The notes beneath the pieces were generated by a model. The model saw nothing but the letters and a program-made list of their open reading frames with translations. It was not told the origin of the DNA and did not search any database. A stretch of 64,000 nucleotides of DNA from Flavonifractor porci. Lineage in GTDB: Bacteria; Bacillota; Clostridia; Oscillospirales; Oscillospiraceae. Within the stretch, counting starts at the first letter, position 1; each line of letters opens with the position of its first letter. The translations under genes and the position numbers were made by a program. Where the stretch lies: NCBI RefSeq assembly GCF_037572415.1, contig NZ_JBBHLB010000012.1, forward strand, positions 30,902 through 94,901, written 5' to 3'. Positions 32,583 through 40,637 of the stretch are shown here, one piece after another.

Positions 32583-34727
32583 TCAGCGGGATTTCCGGTG
32601 GAAAAGACGGTGGAAAAAGCCACCGCGCTTCTCTTGCGGAGCCGGGGCGCTGGCCACGGCCCGGGCCTCACGCACCGCCTGCTTCATCAGTGCTGCCTGG
32701 GCATTGACGGCGGGGGCGCCTTCCTGACGGGGCACCAGTGTGTAGCTGCCGTCGGGACCCATGTTGCGGGCCTTTACATTGTCGGAGCAGAACAGCTCCA
32801 CATACTGTCGGATCTGACGGCGTACGTCTGGGGCCGCCACCGGGCAGGCGATCTCCACCCGGCGCTCGGTGTTGCGGGTCATCAGGTCGGCGGAGCCGAT
32901 GTAGAGTCGGGTACCCTCTCCCACGCCGAAGGCATAGATCCGGGGGTGCTCCAGATAGCGGCCCACGATGGAAAAGACCCGGATACGGTCGGTGAGGCCG
33001 GGCACACCGGGGCGCAGGCAGCAGATGCCACGCACGTTAAGGGTCACAGGTACGCCGGCCTGGCTGGCCTGGGCCAGTTTGTCGATGAGCTCCCGGTCGG
33101 TGACCGAGTTGACCTTGAAGAAAATGCGGGCGGGCTGGCCCTGACGGGCCTTCTCGATTTCCCGGTCCATCAGGGCCAGAATGCGATTTTTCAGGCTGTG
33201 AGGAGCCACCAGCAGCTGGTGATACTCGCCATGAAGGTTGGAGGTGGACATATTCTGGAAGAAAGCTACTCCGTCGCCGCCGATGGCGGGGCTGGCGGTC
33301 ATCAGGCAGAAATCGGTGTACAGCCTGGCTGTCTTTTCGTTGTAGTTGCCGGTGCCGATCTGGGTGATGTACTGGATGCGGCCTTTGTCCCGGCGGGTGA
33401 TGAGGCAGATCTTGGAGTGGACCTTGTAGTGCTCAAAACCGTAGAGGATGGTACAGCCTGCCTCCTCCAGCCGCTGTGCCCAGGCAATGTTGTTCTGCTC
33501 GTCGAACCGGGCCCGCAGCTCCATGAGCACGGTTACGTCCTTGCCGTTTTCCGCCGCCGCCGCCAGGTACTCCACCAGCTTGGCGGTGGAGGCCAGCCGG
33601 TAGATGGTGATTTTGATGGACAGCACCGCCGGATCGTTGGCGGCCTCCCGTACCAGCTGGAGGAAGGGCTCCATGGAGTGGAAGGGGTAGAAGAGCAGCA
33701 TATCCCGCCGCAGGATCTGAGGGATCAGCTTCTCCCCCTTGACCAGACCGGTTGGCCACTGGGGGATATAGGGGGGATAACACAGAGCGGCGGCACTCTC
33801 CTCAGGCAGCTTGCCCTCCAGAGCGTAGACGTAGCCCATAATGAGGGGACTTTTGGACCGGAACACCTGTTGAGCCGTGAGATTGAGCCGCTGGCAGAGG
33901 AATTGCTGGAGCGCTGCGGAGGCCTCCCCCTGGATCTCCAGCCGCACGGGGGCCAGCCGGGCTCGCTTCTTTAAGACCTTCTGCATATGGGCCCGGAAGT
34001 CCTCGCCCACATCGTAGTCTTCGTCCTCGGGGCTGATGTCGGCGTTGCGGGTGACCGAAATGACGCACTTTTCCTCCACCTGATAGGTCTCAAAAAGCTG
34101 ATCGGCAAAGTGAAGGATCACCTGCTCGGTGAGCAGGTAACGCAGGCCCTGTTCCTCCAGCTGAAAGTAGGGAGAAAGGGCCTTGGGGATGGGCACCAGA
34201 CCGAAGCAGCGGGTGTTGCCCAGCCGCAGGGTGAGGGCAATGGTCAGGCTGTTGGAGGGCAGGTGGGGGAAGGGGTGGTGGCTGTCCACCACCATGGGAG
34301 ACAGGATGGGCTGCACATGGTCCCGGAACCACCGCTCCACCAGCTTGCGCTCCTTACTGTCCAGCTCGCCGGGGGTCAAATTACAGATGTTGCAGGTCCG
34401 CAGCCGCTTTTCCAGCTGGGAGAGGATCTTGTCCTTCTGCTTGTACAGGGCGGGCACCGCCTTGAAGATAGCCTGAAGCTGCTCGGTGGGGGTGAGGCCG
34501 CTCTTGTTGTCCGCATGGGTCTGCTTGGACAGGGTCATGTCGTAGATGGACCCAACCCGGATCATGAAGAACTCGTCCAGGTTGCTGGTGAAAATAGCGG
34601 CAAATTTCAACCGCTCGAAGAGCGGGACGCTCTCGTCCTTGGCCTCCTCCAGAACCCGCTCGTTGAAGCGCAGCCAGGATAACTCCCGCTCCTGGGTGTA
34701 GCGTGTGTCGATTTTCTTATTGGTCAT
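32583..34727 (-). CDS. ppk1: Ppk1, polyphosphate kinase
   Basis: 714 residues, full length. It reversibly transfers the ATP gamma-phosphate to polyphosphate through a phosphohistidine. N-terminal ELSWLRFNERVLEEA, the middle LLFYPFHSMEPFLQLV, and FEHYKVHSKICLITRR containing the phosphorylated His are signatures; two PLD-like domains follow. The last ~20 residues are basic. It overlaps ppx by 11 nt, so polyphosphate synthesis and breakdown are encoded together. Polyphosphate serves as phosphate and stress reserve. Confidence 0.96.
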   Translation of the reverse strand: MTNKKIDTRYTQERELSWLRFNERVLEEAKDESVPLFERLKFAAIFTSNLDEFFMIRVGSIYDMTLSKQTHADNKSGLTPTEQLQAIFKAVPALYKQKDKILSQLEKRLRTCNICNLTPGELDSKERKLVERWFRDHVQPILSPMVVDSHHPFPHLPSNSLTIALTLRLGNTRCFGLVPIPKALSPYFQLEEQGLRYLLTEQVILHFADQLFETYQVEEKCVISVTRNADISPEDEDYDVGEDFRAHMQKVLKKRARLAPVRLEIQGEASAALQQFLCQRLNLTAQQVFRSKSPLIMGYVYALEGKLPEESAAALCYPPYIPQWPTGLVKGEKLIPQILRRDMLLFYPFHSMEPFLQLVREAANDPAVLSIKITIYRLASTAKLVEYLAAAAENGKDVTVLMELRARFDEQNNIAWAQRLEEAGCTILYGFEHYKVHSKICLITRRDKGRIQYITQIGTGNYNEKTARLYTDFCLMTASPAIGGDGVAFFQNMSTSNLHGEYHQLLVAPHSLKNRILALMDREIEKARQGQPARIFFKVNSVTDRELIDKLAQASQAGVPVTLNVRGICCLRPGVPGLTDRIRVFSIVGRYLEHPRIYAFGVGEGTRLYIGSADLMTRNTERRVEIACPVAAPDVRRQIRQYVELFCSDNVKARNMGPDGSYTLVPRQEGAPAVNAQAALMKQAVREARAVASAPAPQEKRGGFFHRLFHRKSR

Positions 34728-35631
34728 GGCTGGTTCCCTCCATCACCCGGCGGAGCAGATAGCCCTCCCGGACGCCGCAGGCGCTGACCAATACGGTGGA
34801 TACCTCATAGGCGTCCAGAATGGCGGTGAGGATGGCCAGGCCGGACAGAATGGTGTGGGCCCGGTCAGGCGCCGAGCGCAGGATCTGCCGCAGGGTATCC
34901 TGATTGCCTTTTTTCAAACCCTTATAGAGGGCGTGGATCTCTTCGGCGGGGATGATCCGATTGTCCGGATCGGCGCCGGACAGGTCGTTGCACAGTTTGG
35001 CGGCGGCCCGGAAGGTGCCGCCCACGCCGGTCAGGTGGCTGTATCGCAGGCCGGCGGTTTTGGCCTTTTCCAGTTCCTTTTTCACGTCGGAGCGGATGGC
35101 TTTCCGCTCCTCCTTGGTGGGGAAGAGGCCGGAGACGTGTTTGGTGAAGAGGGACAGGGAACCCATGGGCAGGGAACAGCCTGAGGTGATTGCCCCGTCC
35201 CGGTAGGCCACCAGTTCGGTGGAGCCGCCGCCCACGTCGGCCAGCATCCCGGAGCCCGGCGCGCCGCCGCCCACGGTGGCGCCCAGGAAGGAGAAGGCGG
35301 CTTCATCGGTCCCTGACAGCACCTCTACTTTGATGCCGGTCACCGCCTCGATGGCCTCCAGAGCCTCCTCGGTGTTGACGATGTTGCGCAGGGAGGCGGT
35401 GCCAAATACATAGAGGTCAGCGATGTCGAAATTGCGCAGCAGATCCTTGAAACCAGCCAGTACCCGGCAGGCCACCAGAATGCCGCTGTCGGAGAGCAGA
35501 CCGTCTTTGATGTAGCTGGCCAGACCGGCCATCTCCTTTTTATTCATGAGGAGCTTGAATTTCTGCCCCTCACAATGATAGATAGACAGGCGGATGGTGT
35601 TGGAGCCCACATCCACGATCCCGCATTTCAT
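34717..35631 (-). CDS. ppx: Ppx/GppA-family exopolyphosphatase
   Basis: A 304-residue actin/hexokinase-fold phosphatase: N-terminal IVDVGSNTIRLSIY (phosphate-1 motif) and DVGGGSTELV (phosphate-2). It hydrolyses terminal phosphate from polyphosphate or pppGpp; this short form lacks the C-terminal HD-like domain of E. coli Ppx. Start 35631 follows GAGGTG. It is upstream of and overlaps ppk1 on the minus strand. Confidence 0.93.
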   Translation of the reverse strand: MKCGIVDVGSNTIRLSIYHCEGQKFKLLMNKKEMAGLASYIKDGLLSDSGILVACRVLAGFKDLLRNFDIADLYVFGTASLRNIVNTEEALEAIEAVTGIKVEVLSGTDEAAFSFLGATVGGGAPGSGMLADVGGGSTELVAYRDGAITSGCSLPMGSLSLFTKHVSGLFPTKEERKAIRSDVKKELEKAKTAGLRYSHLTGVGGTFRAAAKLCNDLSGADPDNRIIPAEEIHALYKGLKKGNQDTLRQILRSAPDRAHTILSGLAILTAILDAYEVSTVLVSACGVREGYLLRRVMEGTSHDQ

Positions 35632-35662
35632 GTGATGATGCACCTCTCTTTGGAAATCTAGT

Positions 35663-35887
35663 TTATGCGATTTCCGCAGCATTATCAGAGGGATTTACAG
35701 AAGCTTTACAAGCCTCATCCATGTCCCGGCGGGCGGCGATCAGCGCCAGGCCGTCCCCCAGAGTGCAGAAAAAAGCGGACAGAACGGCAAGCTCCTCGGC
35801 GGAGCGATTGTGGGCCAGCCGGGCGGCGGCCAGCGCGGCGGCGGCCAGCAGGGTCTCTCCGGAAGGCGGTGTATACACAGGCCTCAT
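35663..35887 (-). CDS. Small DUF6774-like protein
   Basis: 74 residues, alanine-rich and helical: ETLLAAAALAAARLAHNRSAEEL, then LSAFFCTLGDGLALIAARR. This matches, from memory, DUF6774, a small family of Oscillospiraceae. No signal peptide. Start 35887 follows GAAGGGAG. Its stop is 31 bp upstream of ppx, so it may lead the ppx-ppk1 operon. Function unknown. Confidence 0.65.
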   Translation of the reverse strand: MRPVYTPPSGETLLAAAALAAARLAHNRSAEELAVLSAFFCTLGDGLALIAARRDMDEACKASVNPSDNAAEIA

Positions 35888-35925
35888 CTCCCTTCTTTCC
35901 AATGTATGGCGGAGGGAGATGCGGG

Positions 35926-35954
35926 TTGACGGCGGAAGCGGATGTGAGTACAAT
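35926..35954 (+). promoter_or_regulatory. Promoter of the DUF3783-greA unit
   Basis: TTGACG (35926-35931), a 17-bp spacer, and TACAAT (35949-35954), 26 bp before the DUF3783 start. Confidence 0.75.
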
Positions 35955-35980
35955 AAAAAGAACGAAAGGGGAAGAACCGT

Positions 35981-36391
35981 ATGAATATGCCTCTCATTCT
36001 GCTTTATAATTTGGATACCCCCAAGGGGGCCAAGATCCGGCGGATGTGCCTGCCTCTGGGTCTGCGGACCCGGCTGGTGACGCCGGAGGAGTATGGCCTG
36101 CCTCTGGGTGATCTGGTGGAGGGCGCCGTACCGGAGACGCCCTGGACCGGGGAGGCCTTTGGGGAAGAGATGCTGGTGCTGGTCAACTGCACCGGCCCTC
36201 TGCTGGACCGATTCCTCCAGGGCTTCCGGCGGAACAAGATCCCGGCGGTCTACCTCAAAGCAGTGCTGACTCCCACCAACCGGACCTGGAACTCAGTGGC
36301 CCTCCACGCTGAACTGGTCCAGGAACGGCAGGCCATTGCCCAGGGTCAGGGAGCCCACGCCGGGCAGTCATCTGGGGAGGAAGGGAACTGA
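35981..36391 (+). CDS. DUF3783-like protein
   Basis: 136 residues. It opens MNMPLILLYNLDTPKGAKIR and contains EMLVLVNCTGPLLDRFLQGFRRNKIP and a KAVLTPTNRTWN stretch, the pattern of DUF3783 proteins. It is soluble and unannotated in function. It ends 1 bp before the GTG of the GreA-type gene, so the two are co-expressed. Confidence 0.65.
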   Translation: MNMPLILLYNLDTPKGAKIRRMCLPLGLRTRLVTPEEYGLPLGDLVEGAVPETPWTGEAFGEEMLVLVNCTGPLLDRFLQGFRRNKIPAVYLKAVLTPTNRTWNSVALHAELVQERQAIAQGQGAHAGQSSGEEGN

Positions 36392-36392
36392 C

Positions 36393-36896
36393 GTGCACAA
36401 CGAGCTGACCAAAAAGGATATTCAGATGATGCGGGAGGAGCTGGATTACCGCCGTATCCAGCTGCGTCCCCAGTTGCTGGAGGCGGTGAAGGAGGCCCGT
36501 GCCTTTGGTGACCTCAGTGAGAACTTTGAGTACAAGGCCGCCAAGCAGGAGAAAAACCGGAACGAGAGCCGCATCCGCTACCTGGAGAACATGATCCGCA
36601 CTGCCAAGGTACTGCCCGATGAGCCCACGGGCGACGGGGTGGGGCTCTATGACAAGGTGACCGTCTTTCTGGAGGACGAGGGGGACACCGAGACCTACCA
36701 GATCGTCACCACCATGCGGCAGGATGCCCTCCATGGGCTCATCAGCAAGGAGTCGCCCATGGGCAGGGCCCTGCTGGGCCGTAAGGTGGGGGAGACCTTC
36801 CGCATCCAGGTCAACGACAGCTACGGTTATGACGCCAAGGTGTTGGCCATTGAAAAGGGAGAGGACGACGGCTCCGCCCCATTGACCGGATTTTAA
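36393..36896 (+). CDS. GreA/GreB-family transcription factor
   Basis: 167 residues. The N-terminal coiled coil LTKKDIQMMREELDYRRIQLR with EARAFGDLSENFEYKAAKQEKNR carries the acidic tip (D and E) that reaches into the RNA polymerase secondary channel. The C-terminal FKBP-like domain ends in SPMGRALLGRKVGE. It stimulates transcript cleavage in backtracked polymerase. Compared with housekeeping GreA the N terminus differs, so it may be a second paralog. GTG 36393 follows GGAGGAAGG. Confidence 0.88.
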   Translation: MHNELTKKDIQMMREELDYRRIQLRPQLLEAVKEARAFGDLSENFEYKAAKQEKNRNESRIRYLENMIRTAKVLPDEPTGDGVGLYDKVTVFLEDEGDTETYQIVTTMRQDALHGLISKESPMGRALLGRKVGETFRIQVNDSYGYDAKVLAIEKGEDDGSAPLTGF

Positions 36897-36944
36897 TAAG
36901 GAAAGGACGCATTGCTCAGGCAATGCGTCCTTTCCTTATTAAAA
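36891..36944. terminator. 25-bp perfect hairpin between convergent genes
   Basis: 36891-36915 pairs perfectly with 36920-36944 around a TCAG loop. The stops of both the GreA-type gene and the convergent MocR gene lie in the stem. The outer TTTT/AAAA part gives a T-rich end on both strands, so it can terminate both. Confidence 0.85.
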
Positions 36945-38339
36945 ACCCCAGGCGGATTTCAGCAGGGACAGGGCGGGGGCCATGTCCTCGGCAGCTACCC
37001 TGGTATAGCCCAAGATGAGGGCGGGCGGCCGGTCTATAGGGGGCGGGGTCAGATCACAGATGGACAGGGGAGACACTCCAACACCCACCTCCGCTGCCCG
37101 GGCAGCCAGCTCCTGTTCGTTCCACCGCTGGTCCATCCACAGCAGCAGGTGAAGGCCGGCGTCTCCTCCGTCAAAGGAACCCACCTGGGTCAAGCCGGTG
37201 TCCCGGGCGGCAGCCAGCAGGGCCTCCCGCCGGGCTTTGTACCGGGTGCGGGTGCGGTTCAGGTGGCGCTCAAAGTGGCCCCGGTCCATAAACCGGGCCA
37301 GGGCATACTGCTCAAAGGAGGGGACGGTGGAGGAGTAGAACCAGAACTCCCGCCGCCACCGCTCCAGCAGGTGGGGGGGCAGCACCATGTAGCTGATGCG
37401 CAGGGAGGGAGCCAGACTTTTGGCAAAGGTATTGAGGTAGATGACCCGCTCCCCGTTGTCCAGACTCTGCAGGGCCGGAATGGGCCGGCCGGAGAAGCGG
37501 AACTCACTGTCGTAGTCGTCCTCCATGATATAGCGCCCCGGCTGCTGGGCAGCCCAGCGCAGCAGGGCCTGCCGCCGGGTCACCGGCATGATGATGCCCA
37601 GCGGAAAGTGGTGAGAGGGAGTGACGTGGACCACCTGAACCTTGTGCCGGTCCAGCTCCTCCACCACCAGGCCCTGGTCGTCCAGGGGGATGGGTTCTAC
37701 CTGCACCCCGCAGCTGCCCAGAATGCGGTGGGTCTTGGTGTAGCCGGGGTTTTCCACCCCGTAGCGGCCCTCCCGGCCCAGCAGCTGGACCAGTAAGCTG
37801 GTGAGCACTTCCGACCCGGCGCCTACCACGATCTGAGCAGGGTCCGCCCGGATGCCCCGGAAGCGGTAGAGGTGGGCGGCAATGGCCTCCCGCAGCTCTG
37901 GTACCCCCTGGGGATGGGGGGTGTTGAGCAGGGTGTCCTCCTGCTGAGACAGCACCTCCCGCATCAGCTTGGCCCAGGTGGCAAAGGGAAACAGGGCGGT
38001 GTCCACGGCGCTGGTGGAGAAGTTGTAGCGGAAGGTGGGCCGGGTGGGCTCCTCCGGCGGGGGCAGAGGGGCGGTGGAGGTCCTGGCAGGCGTGGCCTCC
38101 GCCGCCTGCACAAAGAAGCCCCGTTTGGGCTGGGAGCGGAGGTAGCCTTCCGCCAGAAGCTGATTATAGGCTCCCTCTACCGTTACCACGCTGATTTTCA
38201 GGTGGGCGGCCAGAGACCGCTTGGAGGGCAGCCGCTCTCCGGCGGCCAGCCGCCCGGCCTCGATTTCCCCACGGATGTGGCGGTAGAGCTGCTCATACAA
38301 GGGCATGGAAGCGCTGCTGTCCAAAATAGGCGTGAGCAT
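36939..38339 (-). CDS. MocR/PdxR-type regulator (GntR HTH plus aminotransferase domain)
   Basis: 466 residues. Residues about 10-75 are a GntR winged helix (LYRHIRGEIEAGRLAAGERLPSKRSLAA) and about 115-460 a class-I aminotransferase domain with the PLP lysine in NTFAKSLAPSLRIS. MocR proteins use PLP or an amino acid as effector to regulate pyridoxal, GABA or taurine genes. No pdxS/pdxT is adjacent. It diverges from the split sigG and has a good promoter of its own. Confidence 0.9.
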   Translation of the reverse strand: MLTPILDSSASMPLYEQLYRHIRGEIEAGRLAAGERLPSKRSLAAHLKISVVTVEGAYNQLLAEGYLRSQPKRGFFVQAAEATPARTSTAPLPPPEEPTRPTFRYNFSTSAVDTALFPFATWAKLMREVLSQQEDTLLNTPHPQGVPELREAIAAHLYRFRGIRADPAQIVVGAGSEVLTSLLVQLLGREGRYGVENPGYTKTHRILGSCGVQVEPIPLDDQGLVVEELDRHKVQVVHVTPSHHFPLGIIMPVTRRQALLRWAAQQPGRYIMEDDYDSEFRFSGRPIPALQSLDNGERVIYLNTFAKSLAPSLRISYMVLPPHLLERWRREFWFYSSTVPSFEQYALARFMDRGHFERHLNRTRTRYKARREALLAAARDTGLTQVGSFDGGDAGLHLLLWMDQRWNEQELAARAAEVGVGVSPLSICDLTPPPIDRPPALILGYTRVAAEDMAPALSLLKSAWGF

Positions 38340-38377
38340 AGAGATCCTCCTGTCTGACCTGATTCTTCTTTTTGCTC

Positions 38378-38406
38378 AGTATAATGGAAATAAGGTCAGA
38401 GTACAA
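38378..38406 (-). promoter_or_regulatory. Promoter of the MocR gene
   Basis: On the minus strand TTGTAC (38406-38401), a 17-bp spacer, and TATACT (38383-38378). An inverted repeat TCTGACCT (38353-38360) / AGGTCAGA (38393-38400) brackets the -10 box and may be the regulator's site. Confidence 0.65.
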
Positions 38407-38525
38407 GAGGCACCGAAGTCCATCGAAAGAGGTCCCACGATAAAAAAGATTGACGGTGGGGCCGCCGTATGAAAGAAACCGCCGGGGACATACTGAACAC
38501 AGACAAAGAGAAGGAGGCAGGGGCC

Positions 38526-38876
38526 ATGCAGGGAAAGGTTGAGATCTGCGGCGTCAATACGGCAAAGCTGAAGGTACTGAAAAACGAGGAGACCATGGAA
38601 CTGCTCCGGCGGGTGAAACAGGGGGACATGGAGGCCCGGGAGCAGCTCATCGCAGGCAACCTGCGCCTGGTGCTGTCGGTGATCCAGAAGTTTTCCGGTC
38701 GGGGGGAGAACGCCGACGATCTGTTCCAGGTGGGGTGTATCGGACTCATCAAAGCCATTGATAATTTTAACACCGATCTGGACGTGCGTTTTTCCACCTA
38801 CGGCGTGCCGATGATAGGCATTTTGGGGAAAACTAAAATTCAAACTCCAGGTTTCAGAATCTTGATTCTTGAGTAG
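38526..38876 (+). CDS. sigG: SigG, forespore sigma factor: N-terminal part of a split gene
   Basis: Encodes the first 96 codons of SigmaG up to the insertion and then 20 element-derived codons to a TAG at 38874. KVEICGVNTAKL (core-polymerase and anti-sigma region of SigmaG) and GNLRLVLSVIQKFSGRG, then DDLFQVGCIGLIKAIDNF and FSTYGVPMI (regions 1.2-2.4) match SigmaG. SigmaG drives late forespore genes. ATG 38526 follows AAGGAGG (38511-38517). Translation beyond 38815 (GILGKTKIQTPGF) is foreign. Alone the fragment lacks most of the -10 helix and all of regions 3 and 4, so it cannot work. The remainder is at 45212-45703. Confidence 0.95.
   Translation: MQGKVEICGVNTAKLKVLKNEETMELLRRVKQGDMEAREQLIAGNLRLVLSVIQKFSGRGENADDLFQVGCIGLIKAIDNFNTDLDVRFSTYGVPMIGILGKTKIQTPGFRILILE
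38791..38831. other. Left attachment site (attL) of the sigG element
   Basis: It contains the 10-bp core TGCCGATGAT (38806-38815). The left half (from TTTCC at 38791) is sigG sequence; the right half (to GGAAA at 38827-38831) is element sequence. Relative to the predicted central CC (38808-38809) TTTCC begins 17 nt to the left and 22 nt to the right. Confidence 0.8.
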
Positions 38877-38890
38877 GTTGGTGGTAAAAT
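38862..38890 (+). promoter_or_regulatory. Promoter of the element's aldehyde/alcohol operon
   Basis: TTGATT (38862-38867), a 17-bp spacer, and TAAAAT (38885-38890). It lies wholly inside the element, so the cargo has its own transcription. Confidence 0.7.
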
Positions 38891-38937
38891 AAAGAAAACA
38901 AACCGCGGAGCGTGGGCGGTCGGGAGGAGAGGACCTT

Positions 38938-40140
38938 ATGAATACCACCATGTCAAAGCTGAGCGTGGCCGTGCGCAAACCGGTCATCAAAATTGTCAGC
39001 AAACCTACACCTGTGACCTACATTGGGCCGGGCCGGGCCAGGGAAACTGGCCGCCTGTTGGGCATGCTGGGCGCCAAGAAGGCGCTGGTGATCACAGATT
39101 CCTTCCTCCACCAGTCCGGCCTGCTGGACGGGGTGGAGGAGAGCATCCGGAGCGCGGGCGTGGACCATGTTGTGTATGACGGGGTGCAGCCCGATCCAAC
39201 CTTTGCCATCGTGGCTGAGGCCAAAAAGGCCTGCTCCGGCTGCGACGCGGTGGTGGCGGTGGGCGGCGGATCGGTGATGGACACCGCCAAGGCAGTAGCC
39301 GCCGCCGTGGCCAACCACACCAGCGCCGAGGCCCTGGCCGGGATGCTGAAGGTGCGCCGCCGGCCCCTGCCCCTCATCGCGGTGCCCACCACCGCCGGTA
39401 CCGGCAGCGAGACCACCGTGGCCGCCATCATCTCGGACTCCGCCACACACAGCAAAAAGCAGCTGCTTGACCCCAAGCTGGTGCCCATGTTCGCCATTCT
39501 GGACCCGGAGCTGACGGTGGGCCTGCCCAAGCACACCACCGCCCACACCGCTCTGGACGCCCTGACCCACGCCCTGGAGGCTTATGTGGCGGGCTATGCT
39601 GACGAGGAGACCGACCGCCAGGCCCGCATTGCCGTCGGGCTCATTTTCCAGTACCTGCCCAAGGTCCAGGAGGACCCCGCCGATCTGGAGGGCCGGGAGG
39701 CCCTGCTCACCGCCTCCTTCTTCGCGGGTATGGCCTTTACCCGTACTTATGTGGGCTACGTCCACGCCTTTGCCCATACCATCGGCGGCAAGTTTGGCGT
39801 GCCCCACGGTCTGGCCAACGCGGTGCTGCTGCCCCACATCATGCGCTACTACCTGCCTGTATGTAGTAAGCAGTTTGCCGAGTTGGGCCGGATGCTCAAG
39901 CTGGGGATGCCGGGGGACAGCGACCAGATCAAGGCCACCCGCTTTGTGAAGCTGCTCTACAAGCTCAACCGGCAGATGGGCATTCCCACCCGGTTTGAAA
40001 AGTTCCCCGCCTCCGCCATCGAGGAGGTGATCGACATGGCCTTCCAGGAGTGCCACGGCACCTATCCTGTGCCCCGGTACTTTACCCGGGAGCACGCCCG
40101 CAAGCTGATGGAGGCGGTGTGCGCCAAGGAAGAGGCCTGA
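38938..40140 (+). CDS. Iron-containing alcohol dehydrogenase
   Basis: A 400-residue group III alcohol dehydrogenase. The nucleotide site is VGGGSVMDTAKA (GGGSxxD), and the metal-ligand region is HTALDALTHALEAYV with HAFAHTIGG and GVPHGLANAV. It interconverts an alcohol and an aldehyde with NAD(P)H. First gene of the element's operon with its own promoter. Next to an aldehyde oxidoreductase it could form an alcohol-to-acid (or reverse) route with ferredoxin as carrier; the substrate is not evident. Confidence 0.92.
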   Translation: MNTTMSKLSVAVRKPVIKIVSKPTPVTYIGPGRARETGRLLGMLGAKKALVITDSFLHQSGLLDGVEESIRSAGVDHVVYDGVQPDPTFAIVAEAKKACSGCDAVVAVGGGSVMDTAKAVAAAVANHTSAEALAGMLKVRRRPLPLIAVPTTAGTGSETTVAAIISDSATHSKKQLLDPKLVPMFAILDPELTVGLPKHTTAHTALDALTHALEAYVAGYADEETDRQARIAVGLIFQYLPKVQEDPADLEGREALLTASFFAGMAFTRTYVGYVHAFAHTIGGKFGVPHGLANAVLLPHIMRYYLPVCSKQFAELGRMLKLGMPGDSDQIKATRFVKLLYKLNRQMGIPTRFEKFPASAIEEVIDMAFQECHGTYPVPRYFTREHARKLMEAVCAKEEA

Positions 40141-40208
40141 GTTCAGGCAGTCAAGCCCGCCCCGGCTGCGGGGCGGGCTTTTCTATGATGCGGGAAGGAG
40201 GGATCTGG

Positions 40209-40637
40209 ATGCCGTACCAGATCACAGAAAACTGCGTGGGCTGTACCCTGTGCGCCAAAAGCTGCCCGGTGGGGGCCATCACCGGAACGGTCAAGCAGGT
40301 ACATACCATCGATCCCGTCCGCTGTACCCAGTGCGGGGTGTGCGGCCGGGTGTGCCCCAGGGGTGCCATTGAGGGGCCTCTGCCCGGCCTCTACAGCCAT
40401 AAGGTGCCCAAGGAAACGTGGCCCAGACCGATCATCGACACCAAGCTGTGTACCGCCTGCTCCATGTGCGTGCTTGCCTGCGGCTTCTCCTGCCTGTCCA
40501 TCAGCCTGCCCCGGCAGAAAGGGGATCTGGAGGTATTTGCCCAGTTGAGCGCTCCGGACAAATGCGTGGGCTGCGGTCTGTGCGCCCGGGCCTGCGGCAT
40601 TGGGGCCATCACCATGAAGGAAGGGGTGGGAGCATGA
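40209..40637 (+). CDS. Polyferredoxin, four 4Fe-4S clusters
   Basis: 142 residues with four cysteine groups: CVGCTLCAKSCP, CTQCGVCGRVCP, CTACSMCVLACGFSC and CVGCGLCARACG, the last two with deviations from the classic CP ending. It is the probable electron carrier subunit of the aldehyde oxidoreductase. ATG 40209 follows AAGGAGGG. It overlaps aor by 4 nt (ATGA), showing co-translation. An upstream open frame to 40050 has no ribosome site. Confidence 0.9.
   Translation: MPYQITENCVGCTLCAKSCPVGAITGTVKQVHTIDPVRCTQCGVCGRVCPRGAIEGPLPGLYSHKVPKETWPRPIIDTKLCTACSMCVLACGFSCLSISLPRQKGDLEVFAQLSAPDKCVGCGLCARACGIGAITMKEGVGA

Noticed and set aside
38379..38407. A SigmaF-type promoter for sigG (GTATA-N15-GAGTACAAG)
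   Set aside because: Two mismatches in the -10, and the same bases form a strong SigmaA promoter for the divergent MocR gene.
38816..38876. A 20-codon tail on the SigmaG N-terminal part as a functional C terminus
   Set aside because: It is element sequence read in the sigG frame; removal of regions 3 and 4 cannot leave a working SigmaG.
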